A stretch of DNA of 64,000 nt from Oceanispirochaeta sp. M1 (GCF_003346715.1 NZ_QQPQ01000001.1:62001-126000); one strand, 5' to 3'; counted from the first letter of the stretch, positions 38,234 to 46,915 are shown. Numbers and translations: made by a program. The notes: generated by a model from the sequence alone, not told the origin.

Positions 38234-38953
38234 ATGGAACCTAAAAGCACAGCTATTTATAATTATCTAGAAGGAAAAATCATCCAGGGAACTTTGAATC
38301 CCGGGGATAAATTGCCCTCGGAATCTGAGCTGTGTGCCAAGTTCAGTGTCTCCAGGGGACCTGTCCGTGCTGCTCTGGATAAACTATCTGCCATAGGACT
38401 TGTGTTTAAGAAAAAGGGCGGTGGTTCCTACGTTACCGAGCAGGGTATGGATAACTTTCTGAATGTTGTACTACCCACCCTGAAATTCAATACTGTTGAT
38501 TTCAATGAGATAATGGAGATCCGATGTGCTCTTGAGAAGCTGTGTATCGAACTTTGTCTTAACAATCATGAAAAGAATAACTATGAACAGCTGGATAATG
38601 CCATGAAGGCAATGGTGAAGGAAGTTAACAATAAAGATACTTTTTTTGAGCTGGACAGGAAATTCCATACATCAATCTCCCTGCTTTCCGGGAATCTCCT
38701 TCTTCATAATTTCAACCAGCTTATCTGGGATCTGCTGAAGAACAATTCAAAGAAAGAATATCATAATCAGGATTTTGAAAAGCTGGTGATAGAGCACAAA
38801 CGTATTTACAAAGGTATAAAAGAAAATGACCGGGAACTGGCTGTGCTTTATACGGTCAGGCATCTTAAACGATCCATCTTCAATGCACCTCAGGATTCTA
38901 TCAGTGAAACAGATAAGAAAAGATGGAATCCCTGGCTCTTCAATACTCTCTGA
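38234..38953 (+). CDS. GntR-family regulator, FadR/FCD subfamily
   Basis: 239 residues: winged helix (8-70; LPSESELCAKFSVSRGPVRAALDKL is the GntR signature) and an all-helical FCD ligand domain (about 92-215), in which Asp and His residues (DRKFHTSI, HLKRSI) can bind a metal that contacts a carboxylate ligand. It precedes two GntP permeases and is the best candidate for the two CTGTAGTACAG palindromes before the first of them. Hexuronate or aldonate ligands are typical for the subfamily. Confidence 0.9.
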   Translation: MEPKSTAIYNYLEGKIIQGTLNPGDKLPSESELCAKFSVSRGPVRAALDKLSAIGLVFKKKGGGSYVTEQGMDNFLNVVLPTLKFNTVDFNEIMEIRCALEKLCIELCLNNHEKNNYEQLDNAMKAMVKEVNNKDTFFELDRKFHTSISLLSGNLLLHNFNQLIWDLLKNNSKKEYHNQDFEKLVIEHKRIYKGIKENDRELAVLYTVRHLKRSIFNAPQDSISETDKKRWNPWLFNTL

Positions 38954-38963
38954 AACTATTTCG

Positions 38964-39071
38964 TCATGTAGTCTTATCAGTCTGAATCGCTCTTAAATCC
39001 TCAAGTTTATTCCAGAGATATATCTTGGTTCCGTCCAGATAATAGACTTCCGAAATCCTTCTATTCACCAC
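38964..39071 (-). other. Short coding-like reading frame or remnant
   Basis: Minus-strand frame from GTG 39071 to TGA 38964 gives 35 residues with protein-like composition (SEVYYLDGTKIYLWNKLEDL). There is no ribosome site, and I cannot assign a family. It could be a fragment of a lost gene or chance. Confidence 0.2.
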
Positions 39072-39127
39072 ATCATAAAAAAAATGAAAGTTTTTTTTGC
39101 ATTAATAAGAATCTCATGATAATATCG

Positions 39128-39144
39128 AACCTGTAGTACAGGTT
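39128..39144. promoter_or_regulatory. Upstream operator, perfect palindrome
   Basis: AACCTGTAGTACAGGTT is a perfect 8+1+8 inverted repeat. Its core CTGTAGTACAG recurs 73 bases downstream. Candidate GntR/FCD operator. Confidence 0.75.
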
Positions 39145-39190
39145 TAGGCGTTTTGACTTGTAATCTTGGATTATTGCTAATTAAATGACA

Positions 39191-39215
39191 TATAATCTTG
39201 TATCTGTAGTACAGA
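39191..39215 (+). promoter_or_regulatory. Promoter -10 with downstream operator before gntP
   Basis: TATAAT at 39191-39196 is followed by a second perfect palindrome, TCTGTAGTACAGA (39203-39215), placed on the expected transcription start. A repressor bound there would block initiation. The -35 is weak (TTGGAT 39166-39171); TTGACT at 39153-39158 with GCTAAT at 39176-39181 is an alternative promoter, which would then lie between the two operators. Confidence 0.65.
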
Positions 39216-39239
39216 AAAAATACTGGAGGACTTTAGAAA

Positions 39240-40625
39240 ATGGGAATTATAATGATTTTACTGCTTGTTGCATCAATTGTATTGATCGTAATAGCAACAT
39301 CAGTTTTCAAACTGCATCCTTTTATTGCTTTGATTTTTGCAGCATTATTTGTAGGACTGGGAGCTTCTGCTCTGGGTCAGTTTGATGTTATGGCCGTGGA
39401 AGCGACCATAAGGAGCGGATTCGGTGGAATCCTGGCTTATATCGGTATAGTCATCGTTCTGGGAACCATCATCGGTGTATTCCTGGAAAAATCAGGTGCA
39501 GCCATCAAAATGGCAGATACTATCCTGAAAATAGTAGGACCCAAGCGTCCTGGACTGGCTATGAGTATTATCGGATGGTTTGTTTCCATTCCGGTTTTCT
39601 GTGACTCCGGTTATGTAATTCTTTCGGCTCTGCGTAAGTCGGTTACCAAGAAAGCAAAAGTGTCTGCAACAATGATGAGTGTAGCCCTGGCAACAGGTCT
39701 GTATGCTTCACATACACTGGTTCCCCCCACACCGGGTCCAATTGCAGCCGCAGGAAACCTGGGACTTGAAGACAGTCTCGGACTCGTTATCCTTGTAGGT
39801 ATTTTCGTTTCCATATTCACCATGATTGCCGGTTTCATCTGGGCTAAATTTATTGGTAAAAAAGTTAAAATACAGGAAGATTATGATAATGAAGCTTTTT
39901 TCGCAAATGGACTTGAGGTTGAAGAAGAATTAATTGAACAGAAATATGGTAAATTACCTTCAACTTTTATGGCATTCGCCCCCATACTGATTCCTATTTT
40001 ACTTATTGCATTGGGAACCATTGCTTCTTTTCCCGGAGATCTGATGGGAGCCGGTTTTATTGCCAACCTTTTCAAGTTTTTTGGAAAACCTGTCATGGCC
40101 CTTCTTGTAGGTTTCTTTTTCTCACTCGGTCTTGCACCTAAACTGGATGAAGAAGTTCTTATGAAATGGATCGGCGAAGGTATTAAAATCGCAGGACCCA
40201 TTATTCTGATCACCGGTGCCGGTGGAGCATTCGGAGCCATCATCAAAGCAACTCCCGTAGCTGCCTATCTTGGTGCATCCATGAGTAATTGGAGTGTCGG
40301 TATTCTTGTTCCCTTCTTCATTGCAGCCGCATTGAAAACTGCTCAGGGATCATCTACAACAGCTCTTGTTACAACTTCAGCTCTTATGGCTCCACTCCTT
40401 GGATCTCTCGGGCTGGATTCCACAATGGGTTCCGTACTTACTGTTATGAGTATCGGTTCCGGAGCAATGACAGTGTCTCATGCAAATGACTCTTATTTCT
40501 GGGTAATTGCAGAGTTCACAGGTATGGATGTAAAGACAGCCTACAAATCAATGACTATGGCAACCCTGATACAGGGAATCGTCGGTATAGTCGTGGTGTT
40601 TATTCTTTCCTTATTCCTGCTTTAG
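39240..40625 (+). CDS. GntP-family gluconate/sugar-acid permease (first copy)
   Basis: 461 residues with about twelve membrane segments. Conserved GntP blocks are GIVIVLGTIIGVFLEKSGAA near 67, SIPVFCDSGYVIL near 115, ASHTLVPPTPGPIAAA, TGAGGAFGAIIKAT and QGSSTTALVTTSAL. The family imports gluconate and related acids by proton symport. Controlled by the two palindromes upstream. It may feed the LarA-like/gluconokinase pair at 6609-8380. A terminator follows, then a close paralogue. Confidence 0.93.
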   Translation: MGIIMILLLVASIVLIVIATSVFKLHPFIALIFAALFVGLGASALGQFDVMAVEATIRSGFGGILAYIGIVIVLGTIIGVFLEKSGAAIKMADTILKIVGPKRPGLAMSIIGWFVSIPVFCDSGYVILSALRKSVTKKAKVSATMMSVALATGLYASHTLVPPTPGPIAAAGNLGLEDSLGLVILVGIFVSIFTMIAGFIWAKFIGKKVKIQEDYDNEAFFANGLEVEEELIEQKYGKLPSTFMAFAPILIPILLIALGTIASFPGDLMGAGFIANLFKFFGKPVMALLVGFFFSLGLAPKLDEEVLMKWIGEGIKIAGPIILITGAGGAFGAIIKATPVAAYLGASMSNWSVGILVPFFIAAALKTAQGSSTTALVTTSALMAPLLGSLGLDSTMGSVLTVMSIGSGAMTVSHANDSYFWVIAEFTGMDVKTAYKSMTMATLIQGIVGIVVVFILSLFLL

Positions 40626-40649
40626 ATTTATGTAGTTAATTGAGTGTAT

Positions 40650-40680
40650 GGAGAGCTTCTCAGGAGGCTCTCCTTTTTTT
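40650..40680 (+). terminator. Rho-independent terminator between the two gntP copies
   Basis: GGAGAGC (40650-40656) pairs with GCTCTCC (40667-40673) across a ten-base loop. Seven T residues follow. Confidence 0.88.
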
Positions 40681-40781
40681 ATTTATGAACGATTCATTAT
40701 CCTCGCGTATAATCAAATTATGTTAATATGAAAAACCGGAGTTATTACCCGGATTATTTACTGTTTGTTTTGGAGAGCAAA

Positions 40782-42161
40782 ATGGGTTTTCTAATGATAC
40801 TGCTGTTCTGTCTGTCTATCGCTCTGATTGTAGTTGCAACCTCTTTTTATAATATTCATCCATTTATAGCTCTTATATTTGCTTCACTTTTTGTCGGTCT
40901 GGGAGCATCCGCTCTGGGGCAGTTTGACATCACAGAAGTCGAATCTACAATAAGGAACGGTTTTGGAAATATCCTGGCCTATATCGGCATTGTCATCGTA
41001 CTGGGAACCATAATAGGTGTTTTCCTTGAGAAATCCGGAGCTGCTATTAAAATAGCTGATACCTTAATAAAGGCTGCAGGACCAAAACATCCTGAAGTTG
41101 CCATGAGTATAATCGGCTGGTTTGTTTCCATTCCTGTATTTTGTGACTCAGGTTATATCATTCTCTCAGCATTGAGAAAATCAGTGACTAAAAAAGCGAA
41201 TGTCTCTGCAGTGATGATGTGTGTTGCTCTTTCTACCGGGCTCTATGCTTCTCATACTCTTGTCCCTCCTACACCCGGACCCATAGCCGCTGCAGCTAAT
41301 CTGGGGCTGGAAAACAGCCTGGGACTTGTCATCATATGCGGTCTATTTATCTCTTTGTTTCCTATGGCTGCAGGCATTATCTGGGCGCGATATATCGGAG
41401 GCAAAATAAAAATACAGGAAGACAGGGACAACGAAGAAGCCATTCTCTTTGACCTGGAGACTGAGGAGAACAGGATTGAGAGTAAATATGGTGAGCTTCC
41501 CTCAGCATTCTGGTCCTTTTCTCCTATTCTGATACCCATTTTACTTATGGCCCTGGGAACTTTTGCTTCTTTTTTACCCGGATCTCCGGGGATTTTAATT
41601 CAAATCATGCAGTTCCTGGGTAAACCCCTTATGGCCCTTCTTTTCGGTTTTCTTTTTGCTTTAAGGCTCGCTCCCAAACTTAATGAAGAGGTTCTTATGG
41701 TTTGGATCGGAGAGGGGGTAAAAATTGCCGGACCATTTATACTGATCACAGGAGCCGGTGGTGCCTTCGGTGCCATCATCAAAGCCACATCCATAGCTGC
41801 TTTGATCGGGGAATCCATGAGTGGATGGAGCCTGGGGATACTGGTTCCCTTCTTTATTGCAGCTGTACTGAAGACAGCACAGGGGTCTTCAACAACGGCA
41901 CTTGTTACAACATCCGCGATAGTAGCTCCACTTCTAACTTCCCTTGGGCTGAACAGCCCGACGGGATCAATCCTGACGGTAATGAGTATTGGAGCCGGTG
42001 CCATGGTTGTTTCCCATGCCAATGATTCCTATTTCTGGGTGGTCACTCAGTTTGCCGGTATGGATGTCAAAACGGCCTACAGGACAATCACTGTGGCTAC
42101 ATTAATACAGGGGCTGGTTACGATTTCTGTTGTGCTGGCTCTTTCGTTTATTTTGCTTTAA
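40782..42161 (+). CDS. GntP-family gluconate/sugar-acid permease (second copy)
   Basis: Start at ATG 40782 rather than 40728: GGAGAG lies seven bases upstream and the protein then aligns with the first copy from its first residue. 459 residues. It shares nearly all GntP blocks with its neighbour, including FVGLGASALGQFD and PVFCDSGY, so the pair is a tandem duplication that has diverged, mostly in the central loop (residues 205-235). TATAAT at 40709-40714 may be its own promoter. No CTGTAGTACAG operator is present before it, so regulation has diverged. Confidence 0.92.
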   Translation: MGFLMILLFCLSIALIVVATSFYNIHPFIALIFASLFVGLGASALGQFDITEVESTIRNGFGNILAYIGIVIVLGTIIGVFLEKSGAAIKIADTLIKAAGPKHPEVAMSIIGWFVSIPVFCDSGYIILSALRKSVTKKANVSAVMMCVALSTGLYASHTLVPPTPGPIAAAANLGLENSLGLVIICGLFISLFPMAAGIIWARYIGGKIKIQEDRDNEEAILFDLETEENRIESKYGELPSAFWSFSPILIPILLMALGTFASFLPGSPGILIQIMQFLGKPLMALLFGFLFALRLAPKLNEEVLMVWIGEGVKIAGPFILITGAGGAFGAIIKATSIAALIGESMSGWSLGILVPFFIAAVLKTAQGSSTTALVTTSAIVAPLLTSLGLNSPTGSILTVMSIGAGAMVVSHANDSYFWVVTQFAGMDVKTAYRTITVATLIQGLVTISVVLALSFILL

Positions 42162-42194
42162 AAGGGAAAAGTCCCTAAAATGGAGGATATTGGA

Positions 42195-42671
42195 ATGAAA
42201 ACATTGATTGTCTATTATTCAGGTAAGGGATTTATCAAGGAAGCGGCTGAGCGTATTCAGAAAGGTCTGGGGAGCAGCGGTGCATTGCTGGATCTCGGTT
42301 CAAAAAGTAAGGCGGATCTTACAGAATATGATGCTGTTGTACTCTGCGGAGCTTTCCGGGCCGGATCACAGCCGAGAAAGATCAAAACCTTTGCAAAGAA
42401 GAACTCAAAGCAGCTGCTGACGAAAAAAATTGCCTTTGTTCTGGGCGGGCTTGGTGTGGAGCAGGAAGAATATAAACTCCCTTTTGAAAAGAATTTTGCA
42501 GAGGATTTAAGATCCCATGCCTTGCTGTCTGTTCATGCCGGGGGACGCTTCATTCCTGAAGACTACAGTGGTTTTATCCGTAAAATGATGGAGAAAATCA
42601 ATAAAGAGAGTGGACCTATTCATAAAGAACAATGGGATAATCTCAAGCCGGTTGTTGAAGCTTTCAGTTAA
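42195..42671 (+). CDS. Flavodoxin-like protein
   Basis: Start at 42195 with GGAGG seven bases before; 158 residues. TLIVYYSGKGFIKEAAERI is a flavodoxin phosphate-binding beginning, followed by YDAVVLCGAFRAGSQPRKIKTF and FVLGGLG flavin loops. It resembles the flavodoxin-domain (HemG/menaquinone-dependent) group. It carries one FMN and transfers electrons or acts as a small quinone reductase; its partner is not known. It lies 33 bases after gntP and overlaps the convergent LacI gene by four bases. Confidence 0.82.
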   Translation: MKTLIVYYSGKGFIKEAAERIQKGLGSSGALLDLGSKSKADLTEYDAVVLCGAFRAGSQPRKIKTFAKKNSKQLLTKKIAFVLGGLGVEQEEYKLPFEKNFAEDLRSHALLSVHAGGRFIPEDYSGFIRKMMEKINKESGPIHKEQWDNLKPVVEAFS

Positions 42672-43648
42672 TCTCCGGGAGGAGGAATCAGTTCCGGCTC
42701 ATGTACCAGATTGATAAACTCTGCTTCTCCTCTTATCAGTTTTAGTAACTCTTCTGCCGCATCACTGTAGATGCTCCCTATTCCTATGTCGATGGATGCA
42801 GGTTTGCTATCCAGAACCAGAAGTTCTGTACTGTTGTCGTAGCCGATAAGAGGGTAGAGGTCCTGCAGTGAATATCCTTTCCGGTACAGCCTGATCACGG
42901 TTTTAACAAGATGCATATCATTAACGAAAGCAATGGAATCAATTGTTTTATTTTCTATACAGCCTATCAGTTCAGCCTTTATTTTCTGCGGGTCAGAGGA
43001 GTTTATGATAACTGCCTCGGGAAATACAGATTTGAATCCTTCTCTACGCAGATCATGAGTAAAGGGATCTTCTTCGTCCATAATATAGGCCGGTGACATG
43101 CATCCCTGTCCCTTCAGGTATTCCGCCTGAATCCGTCCTCCTGCTTTATTGTCTGTTGCTGAGTGGTTGTACTTTTCAAGTTGAATAGAGCGGTGACAGA
43201 TTACATAAGGTATATTCCAGTCGGCTATGTGGGCAGATTCTTCTTTTGTTACATAATCAAAAACAATAACTCCATCACAATGCTCTTTAATTTCAGACTC
43301 GTTCAGAGAGAATATGGAGTTAACCTGTTTTATTTCAAACAGGTAGGTCTGGTTTTCAAAGAATGCTGTGAGAGAGAGGAGAGCCTCAGTGTAGATCCAG
43401 TAGTTACGTTTTACATTGGTCCAGTAGTCACCACTGCCTCTTTTTACATAGAGCAGCATGATAGTATTGGTACCTTTACGGCGGAGGGCACTGGCATTGC
43501 GGTCGGGCTTATAGCTCATGGACTCTGCTGCATCCATAATCTTCTGTCTGGTTGCGGCTGATACCTTGTCCGGATTGCTGAAGGCCCTGGAGACTGTTGC
43601 CTGGGAAACACCCACTATTTTGGCTATCAGATAACTGTCTACTTTCAT
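42668..43648 (-). CDS. LacI-family transcriptional regulator
   Basis: Start at 43648 because GAGGGAG lies upstream and the helix-turn-helix then begins near residue 5; 326 residues. IAKIVGVSQATVSRAFSNPDKVS is the DNA-binding signature, and residues 60-320 form the periplasmic-binding-like ligand domain. It should repress the divergent ABC sugar/sulfatase operon and itself, using palindromes with the core ATGTATTCGTATGCAT found on both sides of the gap. Confidence 0.93.
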   Translation of the reverse strand: MKVDSYLIAKIVGVSQATVSRAFSNPDKVSAATRQKIMDAAESMSYKPDRNASALRRKGTNTIMLLYVKRGSGDYWTNVKRNYWIYTEALLSLTAFFENQTYLFEIKQVNSIFSLNESEIKEHCDGVIVFDYVTKEESAHIADWNIPYVICHRSIQLEKYNHSATDNKAGGRIQAEYLKGQGCMSPAYIMDEEDPFTHDLRREGFKSVFPEAVIINSSDPQKIKAELIGCIENKTIDSIAFVNDMHLVKTVIRLYRKGYSLQDLYPLIGYDNSTELLVLDSKPASIDIGIGSIYSDAAEELLKLIRGEAEFINLVHEPELIPPPGD

Positions 43649-43666
43649 TTTAGATGCTCCCTCTTG

Positions 43667-43682
43667 ATGTATTCGTATACAT
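43667..43682. promoter_or_regulatory. LacI-type operator near the regulator start
   Basis: ATGTATTCGTATACAT, palindromic around CG at 43674-43675, lies 19 bases upstream of the regulator ATG. Same core as the three operators near the transporter promoter; implies autoregulation. Confidence 0.75.
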
Positions 43683-43745
43683 ATTATCCTTCTCCCTTTT
43701 GAATTTATACCATGAAACACTGTTTAAATCAAACAAAAGATTTCC

Positions 43746-43808
43746 TTGACATTAATGCATTCGTATGCATAAAATGTATTCGTATGCATAAAATGTATTC
43801 GAATGCAT
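43746..43808 (+). promoter_or_regulatory. Promoter with three phased LacI-type operators
   Basis: TTGACA (43746-43751), 18-base spacer, TAAAAT (43770-43775). Three 16-base near-palindromes lie at 43755-43770, 43774-43789 and 43793-43808, all centred on CG, with centres exactly 19 bases apart. They cover the spacer, the start point and the early leader. Confidence 0.85.
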
Positions 43809-43832
43809 ATGATTAAATTAAAGGAGTCTATT

Positions 43833-45113
43833 GTGAAAAGAATTTTAGTAACAGTTCTTCTTGCTGTTCTAAGTTTTTCCGCTTTTGCGGCAGGACAGCA
43901 GGAAGCCGCTGCAGGTAGCGGAGAAGCTAAAGATGTCAAACTGACTATGGCAAGCTGGAGTGTCCGTGAAGACAGGTTCAGTGATTATTTTGAAGCTCTT
44001 AAAACAGATTTTGAAGCTGCCAACCCCGGAATTACAATCGAATTTGCGGGTTACCCCTATGGTGAACTTAAGAAACAGGTTCTGATTATGGCTAATGCCG
44101 GTCAGTCTCCCGATATCATTCAGAGTGAAAGAGGCTGGTACTCCAGTTTTGTTGACGGTGGTTATGTTGCTGAACTCGATGATCTCCTTGGTGTTGAATA
44201 TCTGGCAGAAGTATATCCTGCCATTCTTGGAGATATGAAAGTGGACGGCAAGGTGTACGGTGTTCCCTGGATCGCCAGCCCCTTCGTTATGTTCTATAAC
44301 AAGGCTCTTTTCGCAGAAGCAGGACTTGCTGATAAGGCTCCTGCCAGCTATGAAGAAGCCATGATGTATGCCGAAAAACTCTCCGCCCTTAAAGATAAAG
44401 ACGGAAATGCTATATACGGTCTGGGACAGTCCACTGCCTCCGTTCCTGTATCAGGAAGTGCTGTACTATCAATGTTCTTCAGCTACGGCGGAGGATTCAG
44501 AGACGCATCCGGAAATATTGATGTAATCAATGCCGGTAATAAGGCAGCTCTTGAAGCCCTTAAAGATATGCACGCATCTAAATACAATCCCGAAGGTGCC
44601 AAACTGAAAGATCTTAGAAACCTTTTTGCCATCGGCAGACTGGGAATGTATTTTGATACCCTCTGGGGAATCGGTGGAGCTTACGCTATCAATCCCGATA
44701 TTCAGGGAAGTGTTGGTGTAACCAATCCTCTCAGTGGTGCAGGTGCGCCTGCAGGTTCTTCACTTGAAGCTCACATGCTTCTGGTTGCAGAAGATTCTGC
44801 CAACAAAGAAGCTGCGGTTAAGTTTATCAAGTTTGCCACAAGTCCTGAGCAGATGGGTAAGTATGTGGAAATTGCACCCTTTCTCTTCCCCAAAGCCGAT
44901 CAGGTTGATGGAAATCCCGGTTATCAGTCCAATCCAGGAATTGCTCCTGTCCTGACTTATGCCGATACAATCCATTCCATTGAGAAAAATCCTGAAATGG
45001 AAAATGTATTTCTGGCTATGACCACTGCAGCTCAGTCTGTCACTGTGGGCAGCATGTCTGCTGATGAAGCCCTTGTTAATCTTGATAAAGAGCTTAAGTT
45101 TCTTCTAAAATAA
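43833..45113 (+). CDS. Extracellular sugar-binding protein, family 1
   Basis: Start at GTG 43833, six bases after AAGGAG; an open frame extends to 43803 but lies within the operator array. 426 residues: signal peptide to about residue 19 (SAFAAGQQEAA), then family-1 features (LTMASWSVRED, SPDIIQSERGWY, KVYGVPWIASPFVMFYNKALF). It binds a sugar in the periplasm for the two permeases downstream. The sulfatase at the end of the operon suggests a sulfated sugar. A hairpin follows the stop. Confidence 0.92.
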   Translation: MKRILVTVLLAVLSFSAFAAGQQEAAAGSGEAKDVKLTMASWSVREDRFSDYFEALKTDFEAANPGITIEFAGYPYGELKKQVLIMANAGQSPDIIQSERGWYSSFVDGGYVAELDDLLGVEYLAEVYPAILGDMKVDGKVYGVPWIASPFVMFYNKALFAEAGLADKAPASYEEAMMYAEKLSALKDKDGNAIYGLGQSTASVPVSGSAVLSMFFSYGGGFRDASGNIDVINAGNKAALEALKDMHASKYNPEGAKLKDLRNLFAIGRLGMYFDTLWGIGGAYAINPDIQGSVGVTNPLSGAGAPAGSSLEAHMLLVAEDSANKEAAVKFIKFATSPEQMGKYVEIAPFLFPKADQVDGNPGYQSNPGIAPVLTYADTIHSIEKNPEMENVFLAMTTAAQSVTVGSMSADEALVNLDKELKFLLK

Positions 45114-45121
45114 TTCTAAGG

Positions 45122-45151
45122 AACTGTCCGGAATCTCGGCTCCGGGCAGTT
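45122..45151 (+). terminator. Hairpin after sugar-binding protein gene
   Basis: AACTGTCCGGA (45122-45132) pairs with TCCGGGCAGTT (45141-45151) with one G-U pair and an eight-base loop. TTTC follows. Probable partial terminator or mRNA stabiliser. Confidence 0.7.
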
Positions 45152-45180
45152 TTCTAATCCTAATTAAATAGAGATCAATT

Positions 45181-46071
45181 ATGACACTCAAAAGTAAAAC
45201 CGGAGACAAGGTATTCGGAACAATTCTGCTCCTGCCTTCTATCCTCATCGTCGGAGGGTTTATATTCCTTCCGGTTGTACAGTCTGTATTCTACAGTTTT
45301 TTTAATTTCAAGCTGACCCGTAAGAAGATACCTCTGGTCTGGAATGACTTTGACAATTACAGATCCCTCTGGGAATCCGGAAAGCTTCAGAACGCCTTTG
45401 GTATCACATTCCAGTTTATGATTCTGGTTGTACTGGTAGTCTTCCTTATGGGACTTATCATGTCTCTGTTTATGAACAAGGGATCTTCGGGCGAACGCCT
45501 GACCAGAACTCTTACCCTCCTGCCCTGGGGAACTCCAACAGTTATTGTTGCCCTTCTCTGGTCATGGATGTTTCAGGCGGAATATGGTGTTGTGAACTTC
45601 ATACTTATGAAGCTTCATTTTATAGCCGAGCCTGTGGGGTTTCTTGTGAATCCCGATACAGCTCTTGCTTCAGTCGGTGTGGCTGCAATCTGGAGACAGC
45701 TTCCTTTTATGTTTATCATGCTTCTGGCAGGGCTTCAGGGAATCCCGACGGAGATGTATGAAGCCGCCCATATTGATGGTGCTTCCAAGATTCAGACATT
45801 CCGGCACATCACACTTCCTTTTCTAAAGAATGTGATCCGCTCCAGTATTCTTGTTACCATAATAACCAACTTTAAACAGTTTCCACTGTTCTGGACCATG
45901 ACAGGCGGTGGTCCCATGGGCCGAACCGAAACTCTGGCAATCCTCACCTATAAAAATGCATTTGTTAACCTTAACTTCGGTGTCGGTGCAGCAGTTGCAA
46001 CATCCTGGATGGTTGTCCTTATTGTCTTCTCTCTCCTGTATAACAGAATTTTCAAGGAGGCGAAGTATTAA
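45181..46071 (+). CDS. Sugar ABC transporter permease, MalF/UgpA type
   Basis: 296 residues with six hydrophobic segments. EAA loop EMYEAAHIDGASKIQTFRHITLPFL near 195-220; FWTMTGGGPMGRTETLAILTY is the usual motif before the last helix. No ATPase is encoded nearby, so the transporter probably shares a general MsmX/UgpC-type ATPase. Confidence 0.92.
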   Translation: MTLKSKTGDKVFGTILLLPSILIVGGFIFLPVVQSVFYSFFNFKLTRKKIPLVWNDFDNYRSLWESGKLQNAFGITFQFMILVVLVVFLMGLIMSLFMNKGSSGERLTRTLTLLPWGTPTVIVALLWSWMFQAEYGVVNFILMKLHFIAEPVGFLVNPDTALASVGVAAIWRQLPFMFIMLLAGLQGIPTEMYEAAHIDGASKIQTFRHITLPFLKNVIRSSILVTIITNFKQFPLFWTMTGGGPMGRTETLAILTYKNAFVNLNFGVGAAVATSWMVVLIVFSLLYNRIFKEAKY

Positions 46072-46072
46072 T

Positions 46073-46909
46073 ATGAAAATGAAAATTAAACCCGTTAAAA
46101 TTCTGGCTCTTGCCATTGTAATTCTCCTTGGACTTTTTCTTATGTTCCCTATCTACTGGATGATAGTTACATCATTCAAGTCGAACCTCGATATATACAG
46201 ATTCCCCCCTCGGTTTATTCCCAGGAATTTCACGCTGGAACACTATGTGGGAATCTTTCAGGATAATTCAGTTGCCTTATATCTGAATAATAACTTTCTG
46301 GTATCCATCGGAACTACTTTGATAACCCTGGGAGCAGCCTCCTTAGCCGGGTATTCACTGTCCCGATATTCCACCCGCTTTGGCAAATTTGTAAATACAG
46401 CCCTTCTATCCACTCAGATGTTCCCCATCGTAGGATTGATTCTGGCTCTTTATATGATTTTCAGAAATCTGAATCTGATTAATACAAGGCTGAGTCTGAT
46501 GCTTTCTCTCTCAGCAATTACGATTCCTTTCTCTGTAATTCTTATCAAGGGATTTTTTGATGATATCTCCCGTTCTCTTGAAGAGGCGGCAAGGATAGAT
46601 GGCTGTTCAAGATTCCGGACCTTTATATCAATAATTATGCCTTTGGCAAAACCAGGTCTTCTGGCTATCGGCCTTTATACTTTTATGCAGGCCTGGGATG
46701 ATTTCCTTTTTGCCATCACTTTTATTCTTACTGATGATAAGCGTACCCTCTCCGCAGGGATTGCCATGAAGTTTCTGGGAGAAGTCTCCTATGACTGGGG
46801 CAGGGTAACAACAGTCTCTGTTTGCGGTGTGCTTCCAATGTTTATTCTAATATTTTTGTTTCAGCGCTATATGGTTGCCGGTCTGACAGCCGGTGCTGTT
46901 AAGGGGTAA
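46073..46909 (+). CDS. Sugar ABC transporter permease, MalG/UgpE type
   Basis: Start at ATG 46073, downstream of AAGGAGG at 46055-46061; the longer frame from 45908 is overlap with the first permease. 278 residues, EAA loop SLEEAARIDGCSRFRTFISIIMPL near 165-190, C-terminal QRYMVAGLTAGAVKG typical of the family. One base separates it from the first permease stop. Confidence 0.92.
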   Translation: MKMKIKPVKILALAIVILLGLFLMFPIYWMIVTSFKSNLDIYRFPPRFIPRNFTLEHYVGIFQDNSVALYLNNNFLVSIGTTLITLGAASLAGYSLSRYSTRFGKFVNTALLSTQMFPIVGLILALYMIFRNLNLINTRLSLMLSLSAITIPFSVILIKGFFDDISRSLEEAARIDGCSRFRTFISIIMPLAKPGLLAIGLYTFMQAWDDFLFAITFILTDDKRTLSAGIAMKFLGEVSYDWGRVTTVSVCGVLPMFILIFLFQRYMVAGLTAGAVKG

Positions 46910-46915
46910 TTTCTT

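Noticed and set aside
43755-43808. CRISPR-like short direct repeats
   Set aside because: The three 16-base units are palindromes directly abutting at 19-base spacing over a promoter, without spacers of CRISPR length or cas genes.
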